In this document: positions 11,401-20,851 of the stretch, one piece after another
Layout: every line of letters starts with the position of its first letter
Position numbering within the stretch: the first letter of the stretch is position 1
Source of the DNA: Pomphorhynchus laevis
Taxonomy: Eukaryota; Acanthocephala; Palaeacanthocephala; Echinorhynchida; Pomphorhynchidae
NCBI GenBank assembly: GCA_012934845.2
Contig: WNNJ02002981.1
Span: forward strand, 1 to 64,000
Direction of reading: 5' to 3'
Length of the DNA: 64,000 bases
Program-made: the position numbers and the translations under genes
The notes under the pieces: generated by a model
Seen by the model: only the letters and a program-made list of their open reading frames with translations
Database searches by the model: none
What the model was told of the DNA's origin: nothing

Positions 11401-13463
11401 AAATTTAAATATGTCATCTTTACGATATAAATTAATAGTAGTTTTAGTTAATGTTAATTTAATGTTCATATCTAGATATACACCTTCTTTATCATTAATA
11501 TTGGTTTTGTTAAGAATAAGGCTTTCTGGATAAATGTGCTCACTAATTAAATAAATATTATTAGAATTAAATACACATATATCATCAATGTATCGAAGAC
11601 GGTTTAATTTTTGTTAGATAGGCGTTATAATTATTATAACATATATATGTATATCTTTTTCCGAATATAAGATTAATTAATTTTACTAACGCTTCTTTAA
11701 TATCTGCTAAATCTAGATTTGTATAAAGCGTACTAAAATCGTATGTATTTATATTTTGAAAATTTATTCCTTTTGTGTGTTCTAAAAATTCTTTTGTAGA
11801 ATTAATACTGAAATAGTGTTTTATACCAGTATTAATTTCGATTACCTTGCAATATTTTTTAAAATGTGCTTTAATTACTTTAAGTATTTTATTCATATAG
11901 ACAGAAAGTGGTTTTAATGTACATTTAAACGCACTACATATGAACCTATGTTTTATTGGATTTTTATGTAATTTTGGATTCCAATATAATATAGGTATAG
12001 TTTTATTATCTAATTCAACCTTTATACCCTTTTTATCCATTATAGAACAGTGACTTGTAATAATTGTTTCAAAACTCAACTCACTACGTTCATATGTTGC
12101 GTATAATTTACCTCTTTTTATCAATTTGCAGATATTAGTCCATTGAAAGAAACGATAAATTATTATTTTATTTGAATTTTAGTTAGAGTTAAATGAGTTT
12201 ATAAAGGATGGTGTCAAAATCATTTATTCTATTGGAGATCCTATATCCCCTGTATTAGGAAACGCAGACTATTTTCAAGAGTCACTTTGCACTCTGTCGA
12301 GTGATTCAGCACATCAGTCACATCATGAATCATTTGTGGATGAGCCCGAGGGTAATCGAGATTTAATTGCGATAATTTAGCACTTTATTTTATTGTCATT
12401 AATTTTAGATGATTTTGAAGACATAGCTCCTTATGCGGCTAGACTTAGTACGCTTTGCAAGAATAAAAAGTTCAAGCCTTCTCTTCGTACTGTGCCTGAG
12501 AATTCTTCTATATATGACGAACCAATTAGTCAAATAAAGCTTGGTAGGTTACTCATTCAACATACTTCAAGTATCATTTATTAAGATATTTGCCTTTCAA
12601 GGTTGTATTTTTATTTAATTAATATAACCATTAGCTTTTACCACATGCATTTAAAAGTAAGCGATTTCAGCATTTACAATATAAATGCTAAAAATCACCC
12701 TCGTTCTTTGATTCATTCACAAGCAATTTCATTCCAACTGTATTTTCGCCCTTTAACTTAAAGTAGTAAATCGTTTGAAAACGATCTTAAATCGTTTGAA
12801 AACGATTTTTTATTCTAATAAATAACGAAATATCAATTATTTTTTAACTTTCAAGCATAAACTTTGAACTTATTTATAGTATGATATCAAAGGAATGACA
12901 ATTCCTACTATTTGAGGAAAAGGTCTAGTTCAACATTTCAATAGCTGCTGTTATCATCAGGAACTACTCTTTCACATCACTCGAAGGATTCTGATATAAA
13001 AGTTTTTTCTTACCACATTTCAAAATAAACTTTTAAAAAAAGCCTGACAAAAAACGCAAGAAACTTGACCGATATAAGAGCCGAAATAGCTATTACATGA
13101 TATCTTATAAACGACAAAATAATAAATTTGGGTTTTTATTTAAAAATACTATGCAATTTGTGTACTTTTTTTTATTATAAATTGTGTCATCCGTAATATT
13201 ATTGGATATTTTTTTATTAAAAAAATATCCAATAATATTTTAAAAAATATTAATTTATTAAACGAGGCGTTCTATAAATTTACATCTATAAATGTAATTC
13301 CAATATATTTTTTATATAGAAAATTAGTTTAAAACTATTTTTGATTTTGCTTTTATTTTTAGAAACCCGCATGGATTTGTCTGAATGTGAATGGCCTACA
13401 CCTGATTTGCGTTTACTGGACATAGTAATCAAAGATCCAGTTTTGCTCGATAATGATGAATAA
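8279..13463 (+). CDS. Securin-like candidate gene (six exons found, first exon missing)
   Basis: Six exons join in phase with GT-AG borders: 8279-8418, 9196-9304, 9346-9467, 12183-12351, 12409-12543 and 13363-13463 (TAA 13461-13463; AATAAA at 13609). They give about 258 residues without a folded-domain look: basic and Arg/Lys/Ser/Asn-rich first half, acidic second half. The first exon has RTAFANLSN (8329-8355), fitting the extended destruction box RxxLxxLxN with Phe for Leu, the degron read by the anaphase-promoting complex. Exon 5 starts with DFEDIAP (12411-12431), with the spacing of EIEKFFP, the separase pseudosubstrate segment of human securin. Length, charge layout and motif order fit securin, a family with almost no sequence conservation. 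No KEN box was seen. This is inference; another APC/C substrate is possible. The start codon was not located. The 2.7 kb third intron holds a palindrome and a PLE. Confidence 0.6.
8773..8810 (+). other. Hammerhead-like core in intron
   Basis: CTGATGA (8773-8779) and GAAA (8797-8800) enclose a possible CCG/CGG hairpin. The word GCGAAAGCTTTTGC follows. The helix is weak and no cleavage site was fitted, so this is a remnant at best. Confidence 0.35.
9196..9304 (+). CDS. Securin-like gene, second exon found
   Basis: Acceptor TTTAG before 9196, donor GTTTAA after 9304, phase 0 in and 1 out. Encodes a very basic stretch (TSNRLTNNTNERSRQMRKHK...). Confidence 0.6.
9346..9467 (+). CDS. Securin-like gene, third exon found
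   Basis: Acceptor TATTTAG, donor GTAAGG. Encodes ENKLTSAESVLKLDNQENQ...SLEDTIIDIG, predicted unstructured or helical. The preceding intron is only 41 bp, showing that short introns are spliced in this genome. Confidence 0.6.
9595..9712. repeat. Near-perfect palindrome of about 118 bp
   Basis: Arms 9595-9650 and 9651-9712 are reverse complements apart from small loops. The words are ATCACTAGGTTTTCCTCATGA and ACACCAGGCAGCATTC, with centre CATCAGATCTGATG. The arms are long and little diverged, so the fold-back is young or maintained. No terminal duplication or coding content was seen. It lies in an intron of the securin-like gene. Confidence 0.85.
10300..10725 (-). pseudogene. Coding-like remnant, unassigned
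   Basis: On the minus strand 10725-10600 reads SHYDKKDAVQTTVQLKYK then LVEEVRKYPNKMKF before a stop, with more balanced composition than the flanks. The stretch 10539-10309 is an open frame with no clear character. CCACTGATGAGTCCCG (complement of 10487-10503) resembles the core of the SINE-linked hammerhead-like motif. It may be a worn transposon; no family is recognised. Confidence 0.2.
10830..12130 (-). mobile_element. Penelope-like retroelement PLE-1, copy 1, broken
   Basis: Minus strand. The RT region shows PLE signatures: PKLHKNP with a following RFICSAF (about 12000-11930), TYDFSTLYTNL (about 11750-11710), and the catalytic RYIDDI (complement of 11578-11594). The thumb-side conserved run LYRKDDIFKFTRNIF...EILRIATICNDIGFLQNHL is at 11430-11270. 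No GIY-YIG segment follows the RT. Downstream come the structured module (11000-11110) and tail sequence, with a second partial end at 10830-10890. The copy is broken in several places. It sits in the third intron of the securin-like gene, opposite in direction. Confidence 0.85.
11005..11125 (-). other. Structured module at the PLE-1 3' end
   Basis: On the minus strand: outer inverted repeat TTTCATCAG...CTGATGAAA; first hairpin GGGG-AAATA...TATTT-CCCC; second hairpin CTGCTATG...CATAGCAG with the conserved loop word GGGCCGAAACCTGATAG. Other copies are at 15.0, 22.8, 29.9, 53.8, 59.75 and 62.3 kb. Pairing in the outer stem is kept although its sequence changes (GGAGGAA/TTCCTCC at 59.7 kb). Confidence 0.7.
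12183..12351 (+). CDS. Securin-like gene, fourth exon found
   Basis: Acceptor AATTTTAG, donor GTAATC after 12351 (phase 1). Encodes LELNEFIKDGVKIIYSIGDP then a Ser/His/Glu-rich acidic stretch. The PLE-1 copy ends only about 60 bp upstream of the acceptor. Confidence 0.6.
12409..12543 (+). CDS. Securin-like gene, fifth exon found
   Basis: Acceptor TTTTAG, donor GTAGGT, phase 1 in and 1 out; the intron before it is 57 bp. Starts with the acidic DDFEDIAPYAARLSTL, the candidate separase-binding segment, then a basic KNKKFKPSLR run. Confidence 0.6.
12925..12962 (-). other. Hammerhead-like hairpin motif (family 3)
   Basis: Minus-strand reading CCTGATGATAACAGCAGC followed by TATTGAAATGTTG. It keeps CTGATGAT and GAAAT with a diverged hairpin between them. 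Intron 5 of the securin-like gene. Confidence 0.4.
13363..13463 (+). CDS. Securin-like gene, last exon
   Basis: Acceptor TTTTTAG, stop TAA 13461-13463. Encodes ETRMDLSECEWPTPDL then RLLDIVIKDPVLLDNDE, an acidic tail. Confidence 0.6.
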
Positions 13464-13729
13464 TCATAATTTATTAATGAATATACAATTGTGTTTTTGA
13501 TTTAGTTTCGAATCTAAGTGTTTATCTGCTATCGAAATACTTGTTACATTTCGTGAGAATTGTCGAATTTTTCTTAGTTAAAGAATATGTTAGTAAGATA
13601 TTATTTGTAATAAATCATCCAGCTGTTACTTATCACTTTATATTTATTTTGTAAATTTTACATGAATGTAATGCAAGATAAACGTCAACATATTAATATA
13701 ATGTCGGCAATACATTAACATTCAATTAC

Positions 13730-13850
13730 AGAATAAAATTCTTCCGTGGTAAATTTAACTGACTTGTGATAAGTAAGTTATAAAATAATTTAAAATTCTT
13801 CCGAGGTAAATCCATCAGACTTGTGATAAGAGGCTTATAATTACAAATTA
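13730..13850. repeat. Short tandem repeat, two units of about 60 bp
   Basis: ATTCTTCCGTGGTAAAT...GACTTGTGATAAG (13737-13775) recurs as ATTCTTCCGAGGTAAAT...GACTTGTGATAAG (13795-13832). Confidence 0.7.
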
Positions 13851-13854
13851 TGCG

Positions 13855-14225
13855 TCTTGTTATTTTATGTGGGTGTGTCCGTTCCTAATCGTGCTTATAC
13901 TGAGAACTCTCCGCGGCATACTCCCCGAGGTTAGCTTAACTCAGACAACTTCCGGTGACTGGTTCATACGACAGACCGATCAGGAGGATACAAACAAAAG
14001 TCGTTTTTAATGGTAAAGTCCTTTAATTTTGCAATGAAGCTAGGGCGTACACCGAAATAGACGCGGTAGGACTTCTCAGACTCTTTGATTTCTCAAAGAC
14101 TTTCTCAATCGACGCTCAAGACTTCCGGACTTAACCCAGACCACGATTCGAATAGTGCGAAATGAAGAAACAAATCCAACATATCCGACCCCGCCTCAAA
14201 GCGGGATAAGGGAAAGAAAAAGAAG
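13855..14225. other. Unexplained island of balanced composition
   Basis: About 370 bp far less AT-rich than the flanks, with a hairpin CCCCGC...GCGGG at 14190-14207. No frame stays open, no tRNA or rRNA fold was recognised, and no terminal repeat pair was found. It might be a worn transposon end or a promoter region. Confidence 0.3.
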
Positions 14226-14995
14226 AAAAATGCGTTTTGTAATTTTATCATCTAGCAATTAAATTAAGTACGACATTTAATATATAAGTTTGTTCGATAT
14301 AATTAATTCCTTTTAATTTCGTATTTACAAAAACTGATTTCGATGACAGAATCTCAACAATATCAAATAATCTTACTACGAAACAGTGAAATTACTGTTT
14401 TTACTTTCTGCTAATTGTCCGTTTACGAAATAGGCAGTGTGATATTTAATATTTTACAATTTAGATATAAAAATAACTTGTAGTCTCTTCATTTAATCAA
14501 TTATTGCATCATGAATCAACAAAGACATCATTTAATAATTGCATTATTTATCCCATAGCAGTTGGGACAAATGCATGCCAATGTATTTCCTTTTACATAA
14601 CGGGGTTATCTAGATTAATATCTTATTCTAACTCAGAGATAAAATAAGATATTATTCTCATAAGATATTTTTTAACTTATTTTTTCAATATAGTTAAAAT
14701 TGACTTCAATATATTTTACGATTATCTGTTTAAAAATATTTAAATCAGCAAACATTTTTAAATATCTACAGTTATCACAATGTGAATTATCAACAATTTA
14801 AATGTAAGTGAACGTTTAAAGTCGTTATTAGTAGCAATATATTAATATAAATTAATCTATTACTATTAATCAATATATTAATAGTAAAATAGAGCGAATC
14901 CGAAAATTATAAATATTTAAACCAGCGCCAGTTGCCAAATATTAATGGTAATATTAGATTATTATCATCATACATCAAAAGAATCAAAAGATAAC
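14226..14995. other. No gene seen
   Basis: Very AT-rich sequence with only short inverted words (for example ATATTAATA around 14838-14884). Nothing supportable. Confidence 0.4.
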
Positions 14996-15300
14996 AAATT
15001 AAACAACAAATATTATGTTACCATAGCAACGGAATTCACTTAGCGGAATGGAGCGATAATTCAACTTGGATGGTGCCGAAACCTGATAACATACCAGTTC
15101 CTCATGAACAACTCCAATACTTATCCTCATACATCGTCTGTTATTTATTAGTAAATTCATAAAATTTGACTTTTTAAATTTCAATTTTAAATTTTAGAGT
15201 TATAAATTGTATAAAATCCTTTATAATTATTTATTTTGTATCTTTATTTTTATTTATATTTAATATAAAATACGTAGACTCAGTTATATTGTTTGATTTG
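14996..15300 (+). mobile_element. PLE-1 module and tail, solo fragment
   Basis: Contains GTGCCGAAACCTGATAACATACCAGTTCC (in parts; 15072-15101) and CATCGTCTGTTATTTATTAG (15127-15146), then the tail landmark ATACGTAGACTCAGTTA. The left part of the module has diverged. No RT frame is attached. Confidence 0.65.
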
Positions 15301-15424
15301 TTCTGCTGACAAGTTATTTTTGAACTGTAGACTTTGTGTTCCTGGTAATATAATCTCTGATTAGTTAAAATTGTCTTCTAATTATATTTTGATGATTTAT
15401 GTATTTTACGATTTTCTGTTTGAC

Positions 15425-15837
15425 TGTAATTTTATAGTAACCTATTTTAATAGGTTACTATTAAAATAAAAGTTTTTGTATTTCAACATATACAGACAAC
15501 TGCATAAGTTGTCTGTCTGAATAGTTCTACCAAAATCGGAACATATATTTAATATCTTCATATAATTTAAATTTATTTCACAGTTATGAACAAATTCATA
15601 TTCTTTAAAGTTTGAAAATAAGTCAGGTATAATTTGGATAATATTACCACCCATTGGAACACCATTTATTTTTCAAAATATAGATGTTCCTACATTAAAA
15701 CATAGAGCTAGATCATCCTTTGAAGAACGACTAACTGATCATTGCTTTGCTGACCTTCAATCGTTCTTCATGTATAACTTCTAACAAGCGAGAAAATTAA
15801 TAAATAAACTCTATAGTTGACTCCAATGGTAACTATG
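15425..15837. mobile_element. Unclassified repeat, partly duplicated at 17.05 kb
   Basis: The part from 15618 onward recurs at 17050-17312 with many tiny deletions. A 70-residue minus-strand frame (15654-15442, MGGNIIQIIPDLFSNFKEYE...) crosses it. The frame looks protein-like but matches nothing I know. Confidence 0.35.
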
Positions 15838-16450
15838 ATACTTTAATTAAACCATGCTTTATCGTGTAAAAGAGGTGGCCTTCCAACAGTTCGTCACAAG
15901 GAAGTTCGCGATGTATTGGCAACTGTCTTAACAGAAATATGCTCAAGTGTGGGAATTGAACCAAGTTTAGCTCCGGTGCCGGAAAGTATATATTTAAAAC
16001 TAGCACAACGACGAGAAATATCTATGCTTGTCTATATATAGTATGTCATGATCTCTTCGGAAATAGGATGGAACGCATGTTTATGGACGTGTGTATATTC
16101 AATTCAAATGCTGCATCGTATTTGCCGAAGTCAACACCACACACATGTATCGAATTCCATGAAAAGCGAAAGTGATCCAAATATGAGTAACGCATACGTG
16201 AGATCGATCACAGTACATCCGCTCCTATTGTATTTGCGGTCACTAGTGGAGCAGTAAGTATGACGCAATCTGTCATGCATGCAGTTGCCTAAAAAATTAG
16301 CAGCAAACGAGGAAGAAGTTACGTCGAGGTGATCTCGTGGTTGCGAGCAAAACTGAGCATCGCGATGACCATGTCCATATCGCAATGCTTTCGTGTATAT
16401 CGATCAAGGAGGGGAGTTCCTGCCAATATTACAGAAACCTTCGGAGGATA
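15838..16450 (+). mobile_element. LINE-R copy (restriction-like endonuclease type), C-terminal part
   Basis: Decayed end of an R2-like RT protein. LNHALSCKRGGLPTVRHKEV (from about 15847) is the His-Cys half of the knuckle before the nuclease. It is followed by RDVLATVLTEICSSVGIEPS and, in another frame, MERMFMDVCIFNSNAASY (about 16065). A later segment SAPIVFAVTSGAVSM matches PMVFFATGVM of the 61 kb copy. Frames shift several times. Confidence 0.7.
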
Positions 16451-16585
16451 CATTTTTATAATTTTATATCAGATTGTGTTCAGCTGTGCTACGGGAGCTA
16501 ATAAACTTAAGTTTCATAATTGTAGGTATTTTATTCAAATAAACAGAAAGTGGTTTTATTGGATTTTGTATGTAATTTTCTATTC

Positions 16586-16818
16586 CAATATAATGTAAGT
16601 ATAGTTTTATTATCTGATTCATTTTTTATCCATTATAGAACAATGACTTTTAATAATTGTTTCTAAATTTAATTATTTTTAAAGTAATATGTATATATTA
16701 AAGTACTTGATAATAAATACTAAACCCATAATCTTCTTCCGTTAAAATTTATAGATATTACAGGAACAAAGAAGCAGAAAATTATGCTTCTTTGTTCCTT
16801 TAATTACTATAAATTAAA
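16586..16818. repeat. Duplicated block, copy 1 (233 bp)
   Basis: Appears identical to 17311-17543, 725 bp downstream. It starts with a minus-strand PLE-1 fragment and ends in a fold-back (AACAAAGAAGCA...TGCTTCTTTGTT, 16763-16799) related to the repeats at 35.4-36.0 kb. Confidence 0.85.
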
Positions 16819-16825
16819 GTATTTA

Positions 16826-16962
16826 ATTACCAGCATAGACTACCGACATATACGTTATATAAAATTCTATAATATACTTTTGAGAACATATTCTAGGAAT
16901 TAATTAAAGAGTTCTTATAATTAAATCAGCTAACTGAGTCTACGTATTTAATATAATTATAA
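16826..16962 (-). repeat. Inverted repeat arm (partner 17577-17711)
   Basis: Almost exact reverse complement of 17577-17711, including ACATATACGTTATATAAAA and the PLE-1 tail landmark. The block at 5500-5565 shares its tail half. Confidence 0.85.
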
Positions 16963-17049
16963 AATAAACAAAACATAATAAGCAAAATTAATAATTAAAT
17001 AATAAAATAAATAATAAATTTTCTATAATTTAAATCAAGTTAAAATAAA

Positions 17050-17312
17050 ATAAGTCAGGTATAATTTGAATAATATTACCACCCATTGGAACACCATTTA
17101 TTTTTCAAAATATAGATGTTACATTAAAACAAAGCTAATCATCCTTTGAAGAAGACTAACTGATCATTGCTTTGTGACCTTCAATCGTTCTTCATTTACT
17201 TTAACAAGCGGAAAATTAATAAATAAACTCTATATTTCCAATGTAACTATGATACTTTAATTAAACCATGCTTTATCGTGTAAAAGAGGTGGCCTTCCAA
17301 CAGTTCGTCACA
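17050..17312. repeat. Copy of 15618-15898 carrying many tiny deletions
   Basis: Matches 15618-15898 end to end but lacks one to five bases at many separate points (for example GTTCCTACATT to GTTACATT, TTTGCTGACC to TTTGTGACC), with very few substitutions. It joins directly to the next duplicated block, skipping 15899-16585. Confidence 0.8.
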
Positions 17313-17543
17313 ATATAATGTAAGTATAGTTTTATTATCTGATTCATTTTTTATCCATTATAGAACAATGACTTTTAATAATTGTTTCTAAATTTAATTA
17401 TTTTTAAAGTAATATGTATATATTAAAGTACTTGATAATAAATACTAAACCCATAATCTTCTTCCGTTAAAATTTATAGATATTACAGGAACAAAGAAGC
17501 AGAAAATTATGCTTCTTTGTTCCTTTAATTACTATAAATTAAA
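17311..17543. repeat. Duplicated block, copy 2 (233 bp)
   Basis: Partner of 16586-16818; it holds the same PLE-1 fragment and AACAAAGAAGCA fold-back. Confidence 0.85.
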
Positions 17544-17935
17544 CGCCTGGAACACGTTTTAATTATATTAAAACGTAATTATATTAAATACGTATACTCA
17601 GTTATCTGATTTAATTATAAGAACTCTTTAATTAATTCCTAGAATATGTTCTCAAAAGTATATTATAGAATTTTATATAACGTATATGTCGGTAGTCTAT
17701 GCTGGTAATAGTTATATTAATAACTGATATTTAATAACTGTTATACTCTCACATCGAGCATTAAACGCCTGGAACACGTTGCCAGGAGAAATTATAATTA
17801 ATATAATTATAAAATAAACAAAACATAATAATGCTAAATCAAAATTTAATAATTAAATAATAAAATAAATAATTGATTTTAGATTTTCTATAATTTAAAT
17901 CAAGTTAAAATAAAAAAATCAAAATTTTAAATAAA
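17543..17935. repeat. LINE 3'-end piece and PLE-1 tail units
   Basis: Contains the inverted-repeat arm (17577-17711), then TATACTCTCACATCGAGCAT and AACGCCTGGAACACGTT, the end of the LINE at 5.2-5.4 kb, then another tail unit in reverse orientation (17800-17930). Confidence 0.65.
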
Positions 17936-18450
17936 TATTTTAAACAAATATAATATAATTGGAATATAATTTAAACAAATATTTTACAAATACCGTTCAT
18001 TTCGTACATATGAAATATATTTAATTTTCGAGACGGTTTAACAAAAGAAATAAGAATTATAAAGTTGTTTTTTAAAATTATAGGAGTTAATAATAGCACT
18101 ATCAAATGACTGTTCATTAAATAACTGTCTTAATTATAAACTTATCACTGTTAGAACGTGCGCATTTGAATAATGTTCAAATAATGTTCGACTCATATAT
18201 GTAGATGTCCTAGCGAAGTATAGATGTAGTGAATCATATATGTAGATGCCCAAGGTAAATTATACTATCCTAATAGTATAATACTACTATCAAAAATTTT
18301 CATATTCGTGTAATTTATAATATTAATATTACTATAAATAAAAAATATTATTATATTATTAACAATATTAATAATATATAATTAACAATGTCAAAAATAT
18401 TATATTATTAAGATAATAAATTATATTATAGCAATATAATATTATATTCA
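17936..18450. other. No gene seen
   Basis: AT-rich. The short phrase ATCATATATGTAGATG repeats at about 18198 and 18235. Nothing else is supported. Confidence 0.4.
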
Positions 18451-18454
18451 GCTC

Positions 18455-18560
18455 TCAGAAACGTTGATGAAACGATAGATCAGCAATCAATGTGCACGAA
18501 GTTTCTGTCAGACCGTGTGCGTGTAGTAAGACGTATTCCACGAAGGGCCAGGTCATATAT
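18455..18560 (+). mobile_element. LINE-R N-terminal fragment
   Basis: Encodes ETIDQQSMCTKFLSDRV then RVVRRIPRRAR, matching the minus-strand frame at 20000-19850. The RIP+GAR word is what R2-like proteins show upstream of the RT. Confidence 0.6.
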
Positions 18561-19440
18561 TTAACTATTTTCTGTATTATTTTATTTTTATAGTAACCTA
18601 GTTTAAATTATGTATCTATTAAATTATTTGGGAGTTTTCCATTGAGCGTATTTTCGATATTTTTAAATTAATGTTTGCAAAACATGGTTTTCATCGACAC
18701 TGTTAACTATTTTTATGGAGAAGTTTCTAGTTGCAGAATAAAATCAATTTCAGTTTTGTATTCAAAAAATTAAAATTTAATAATCACATTTCATAACTAG
18801 AACTTATAAAATTTGGACAACAACATTGTTCTGTTTAATATTACCCGTGACAAAACTATCAAATCGGTTTGATGCGTCTTACCAATTTTACGTTAAATAT
18901 ATTTTTTTATTAAACATTTTAATTTAAATTTCAAATCGCTCGAAATTTTCTATTTTCATCAGTTTTGGATACATAAACTTCAAAAATACCTCAATCTAAT
19001 TTTTTATTCAAATAGATTAAACATAAAACGTTTAATAACGGTAATAGTGTAAAATATTGTGATTAAAATTTAAAAATAATTTAAATTAAATAATTCAAAA
19101 ATTACATTTTTGAGACAAAACTCTAAAACCTTGCAAGGAGCATTTAGTCGCTTAAACAATAACAAACGAGCATGCCTTTGCTTTCAACCTCCGCTTTTAA
19201 CGTATAATGTATAAAGTAAACGAGAAAAAAGGCGAAGTAGTAATATGATACTACCAAAGAGAAGACCGTTTGGGGTAAATGGGAAAATGGAAATAGATTG
19301 GGAATTGAGTGGTTGCAGAGACAGGGGCAACCTGGGCACGAGGTTACGTCTATAAGATCTCTAAAAGCGGTTCGATAAAGGCATTTGGAGTGAATGGGAA
19401 TAGGAAACAAATTGGGCAAATGGAACGCCTATATACCTAC
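18561..19440. other. No gene seen
   Basis: AT-rich to about 19140, then more balanced DNA (19140-19440) with two related phrases, ATGGGAAAATGGAAATAGATTGGG and ATGGGAATAGGAAACAAATTGGG (in part), near 19283 and 19393. The minus-strand frame here mirrors this repetition and is not convincing. Confidence 0.35.
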
Positions 19441-19449
19441 TAGAAAGCG

Positions 19450-20460
19450 GGCAAACAAATATGGAAAATGAATCATTAGCTTTAATAATTTTGGAGACGT
19501 TATTTCGTCGATTTCCTCGTTTCGCATCACTGAATACCATTCGAACTGCTCCGCGAATGTCACAGCCTTCAATTTTTTTGATACTTGTCCACGTAGTTAA
19601 TCTCTGGAAGTTTTATAAGAATAACCGCGGCTTTGTTGTTGATTATTCTTCTGGTCTCCAATTGGAAGCTGATATCTGGCACACGCGTCGCGAATATGCC
19701 CCGCAATATATTCAATTGACGGATAGTTCTGAATCTTCTTTGGCACACGGAGCGCGATTTTTGGGAAGCAACTAGAGTCCACCACGACGACTAATCAGTG
19801 GGCAGCGCTACAACTGCACTCATTAACTCAAAGAGCTTCGGAGCTACAACTGGCCTGGCCCCTCGTGGAATACGTCTTACTACACGCACACGGTCCGACA
19901 GAAACTTCATGCACATTGATTGCTGATCTATAGTTTGTACTGCTTGCAACCATATCGGAATGATCACTAGCAATCTCTTGGTCGGAAACAAATGAGGGCG
20001 GTAGTGTTGAGTCTGGGCCACCGGAAATAAGGTTGTGTTTGCGGATCAGTCCAGTGACGTTCAAAACGATGCGCCGATAACATACAGAGCACTGGGAACG
20101 TATGTGCTTGTGGATACGTGCAGCGTTTGTGCGATCGCAAATTGCAGCTGCTATACGGCCGTGACTTGCATCGGCAGCTCGGTCGTTTATAGCAGCGGCT
20201 GGGAGGTCGTTATTTGCGGCGGCGAGACAGTCGTGAGTAGCACCGGAAGCTTAATCGTTTATTGCAGCCGTTAGGAGGTCAGTAGTTGAAGCGGGAGTTT
20301 GATCGTTTATTGCAGCGGCAGCTCGGTCCTTCACTGCAGCGGCTGAGCGGTCGATTATTGCAGCGGCGACTCGTTCGTTCATTGCAGTGTCTGTGAAGAC
20401 GTTAGTTGCAGCGGCTGTACGGTCGTTTATTGCAGCGGCAGTTCGATCGTTTAAACAGCA
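19450..20460 (-). mobile_element. LINE-R copy, N-terminal region with 30-bp tandem repeats
   Basis: Read on the minus strand from 20460: an Ala-rich run built of ten-residue units like AAAINDRTAA, encoded by 30-bp tandem repeats (about 20130-20450, GCAGCGGC...CGGTCGTTTATT). A Cys pair follows (QCSVCYRRI, about 20090), then TGLIRKHNLISGGPDSTLPP, then VRVVRRIPRGARPVVAPKL (about 19900). These are the parts expected ahead of the RT in an R2-like LINE. The remainder to 19450 is coding-like but unassigned. GC is far above the surroundings. Frames are interrupted, so it is a dead copy. Confidence 0.55.
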
Positions 20461-20851
20461 AATTTGAACTTTTTGTTCTTGAGGTGCTAATGTGCTTTTT
20501 TAAATCTATATCCGTAAAATCCAAATGCGCGAGATGTTAAAATAACGTGATTTGTACTACGTAAAAAGTTCATTGTAAGTAGTTATAACAAAAAAATTTA
20601 ACTTTATAAATTTTTTTAACTTTATAAAGTTTTTTTATAACTTTACAAAACTTTATAACTTTTTAACTTTATTTTTGAACTTTATTAAGTAAATAGGATA
20701 TACATTTTTAATTAATGTGAAAAACAAATGTAACAATTAAATTATAAAATCAGCAAGTGTTAATAAATTACCAATTTTATCAAATGCATAGTTTGCTTGT
20801 AGATTATGCAAATGTATTTTATTTGAAGGCAGTTTATATTAATGAAAACAA
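20461..20851. other. Upstream region of NitFhit
   Basis: AT-rich. It contains runs of AACTTTATAAATTTTTTT-like repeats (20595-20690). No convincing promoter element can be singled out. Confidence 0.35.

Noticed and set aside
13855-14225. Solo long terminal repeat
   Set aside because: No TG...CA ends, target duplication or partner copy could be found.
19461-19775. Plus-strand frame of 104 codons
   Set aside because: No coding motifs; the minus strand is more consistent with LINE-R, so this is probably a shadow.
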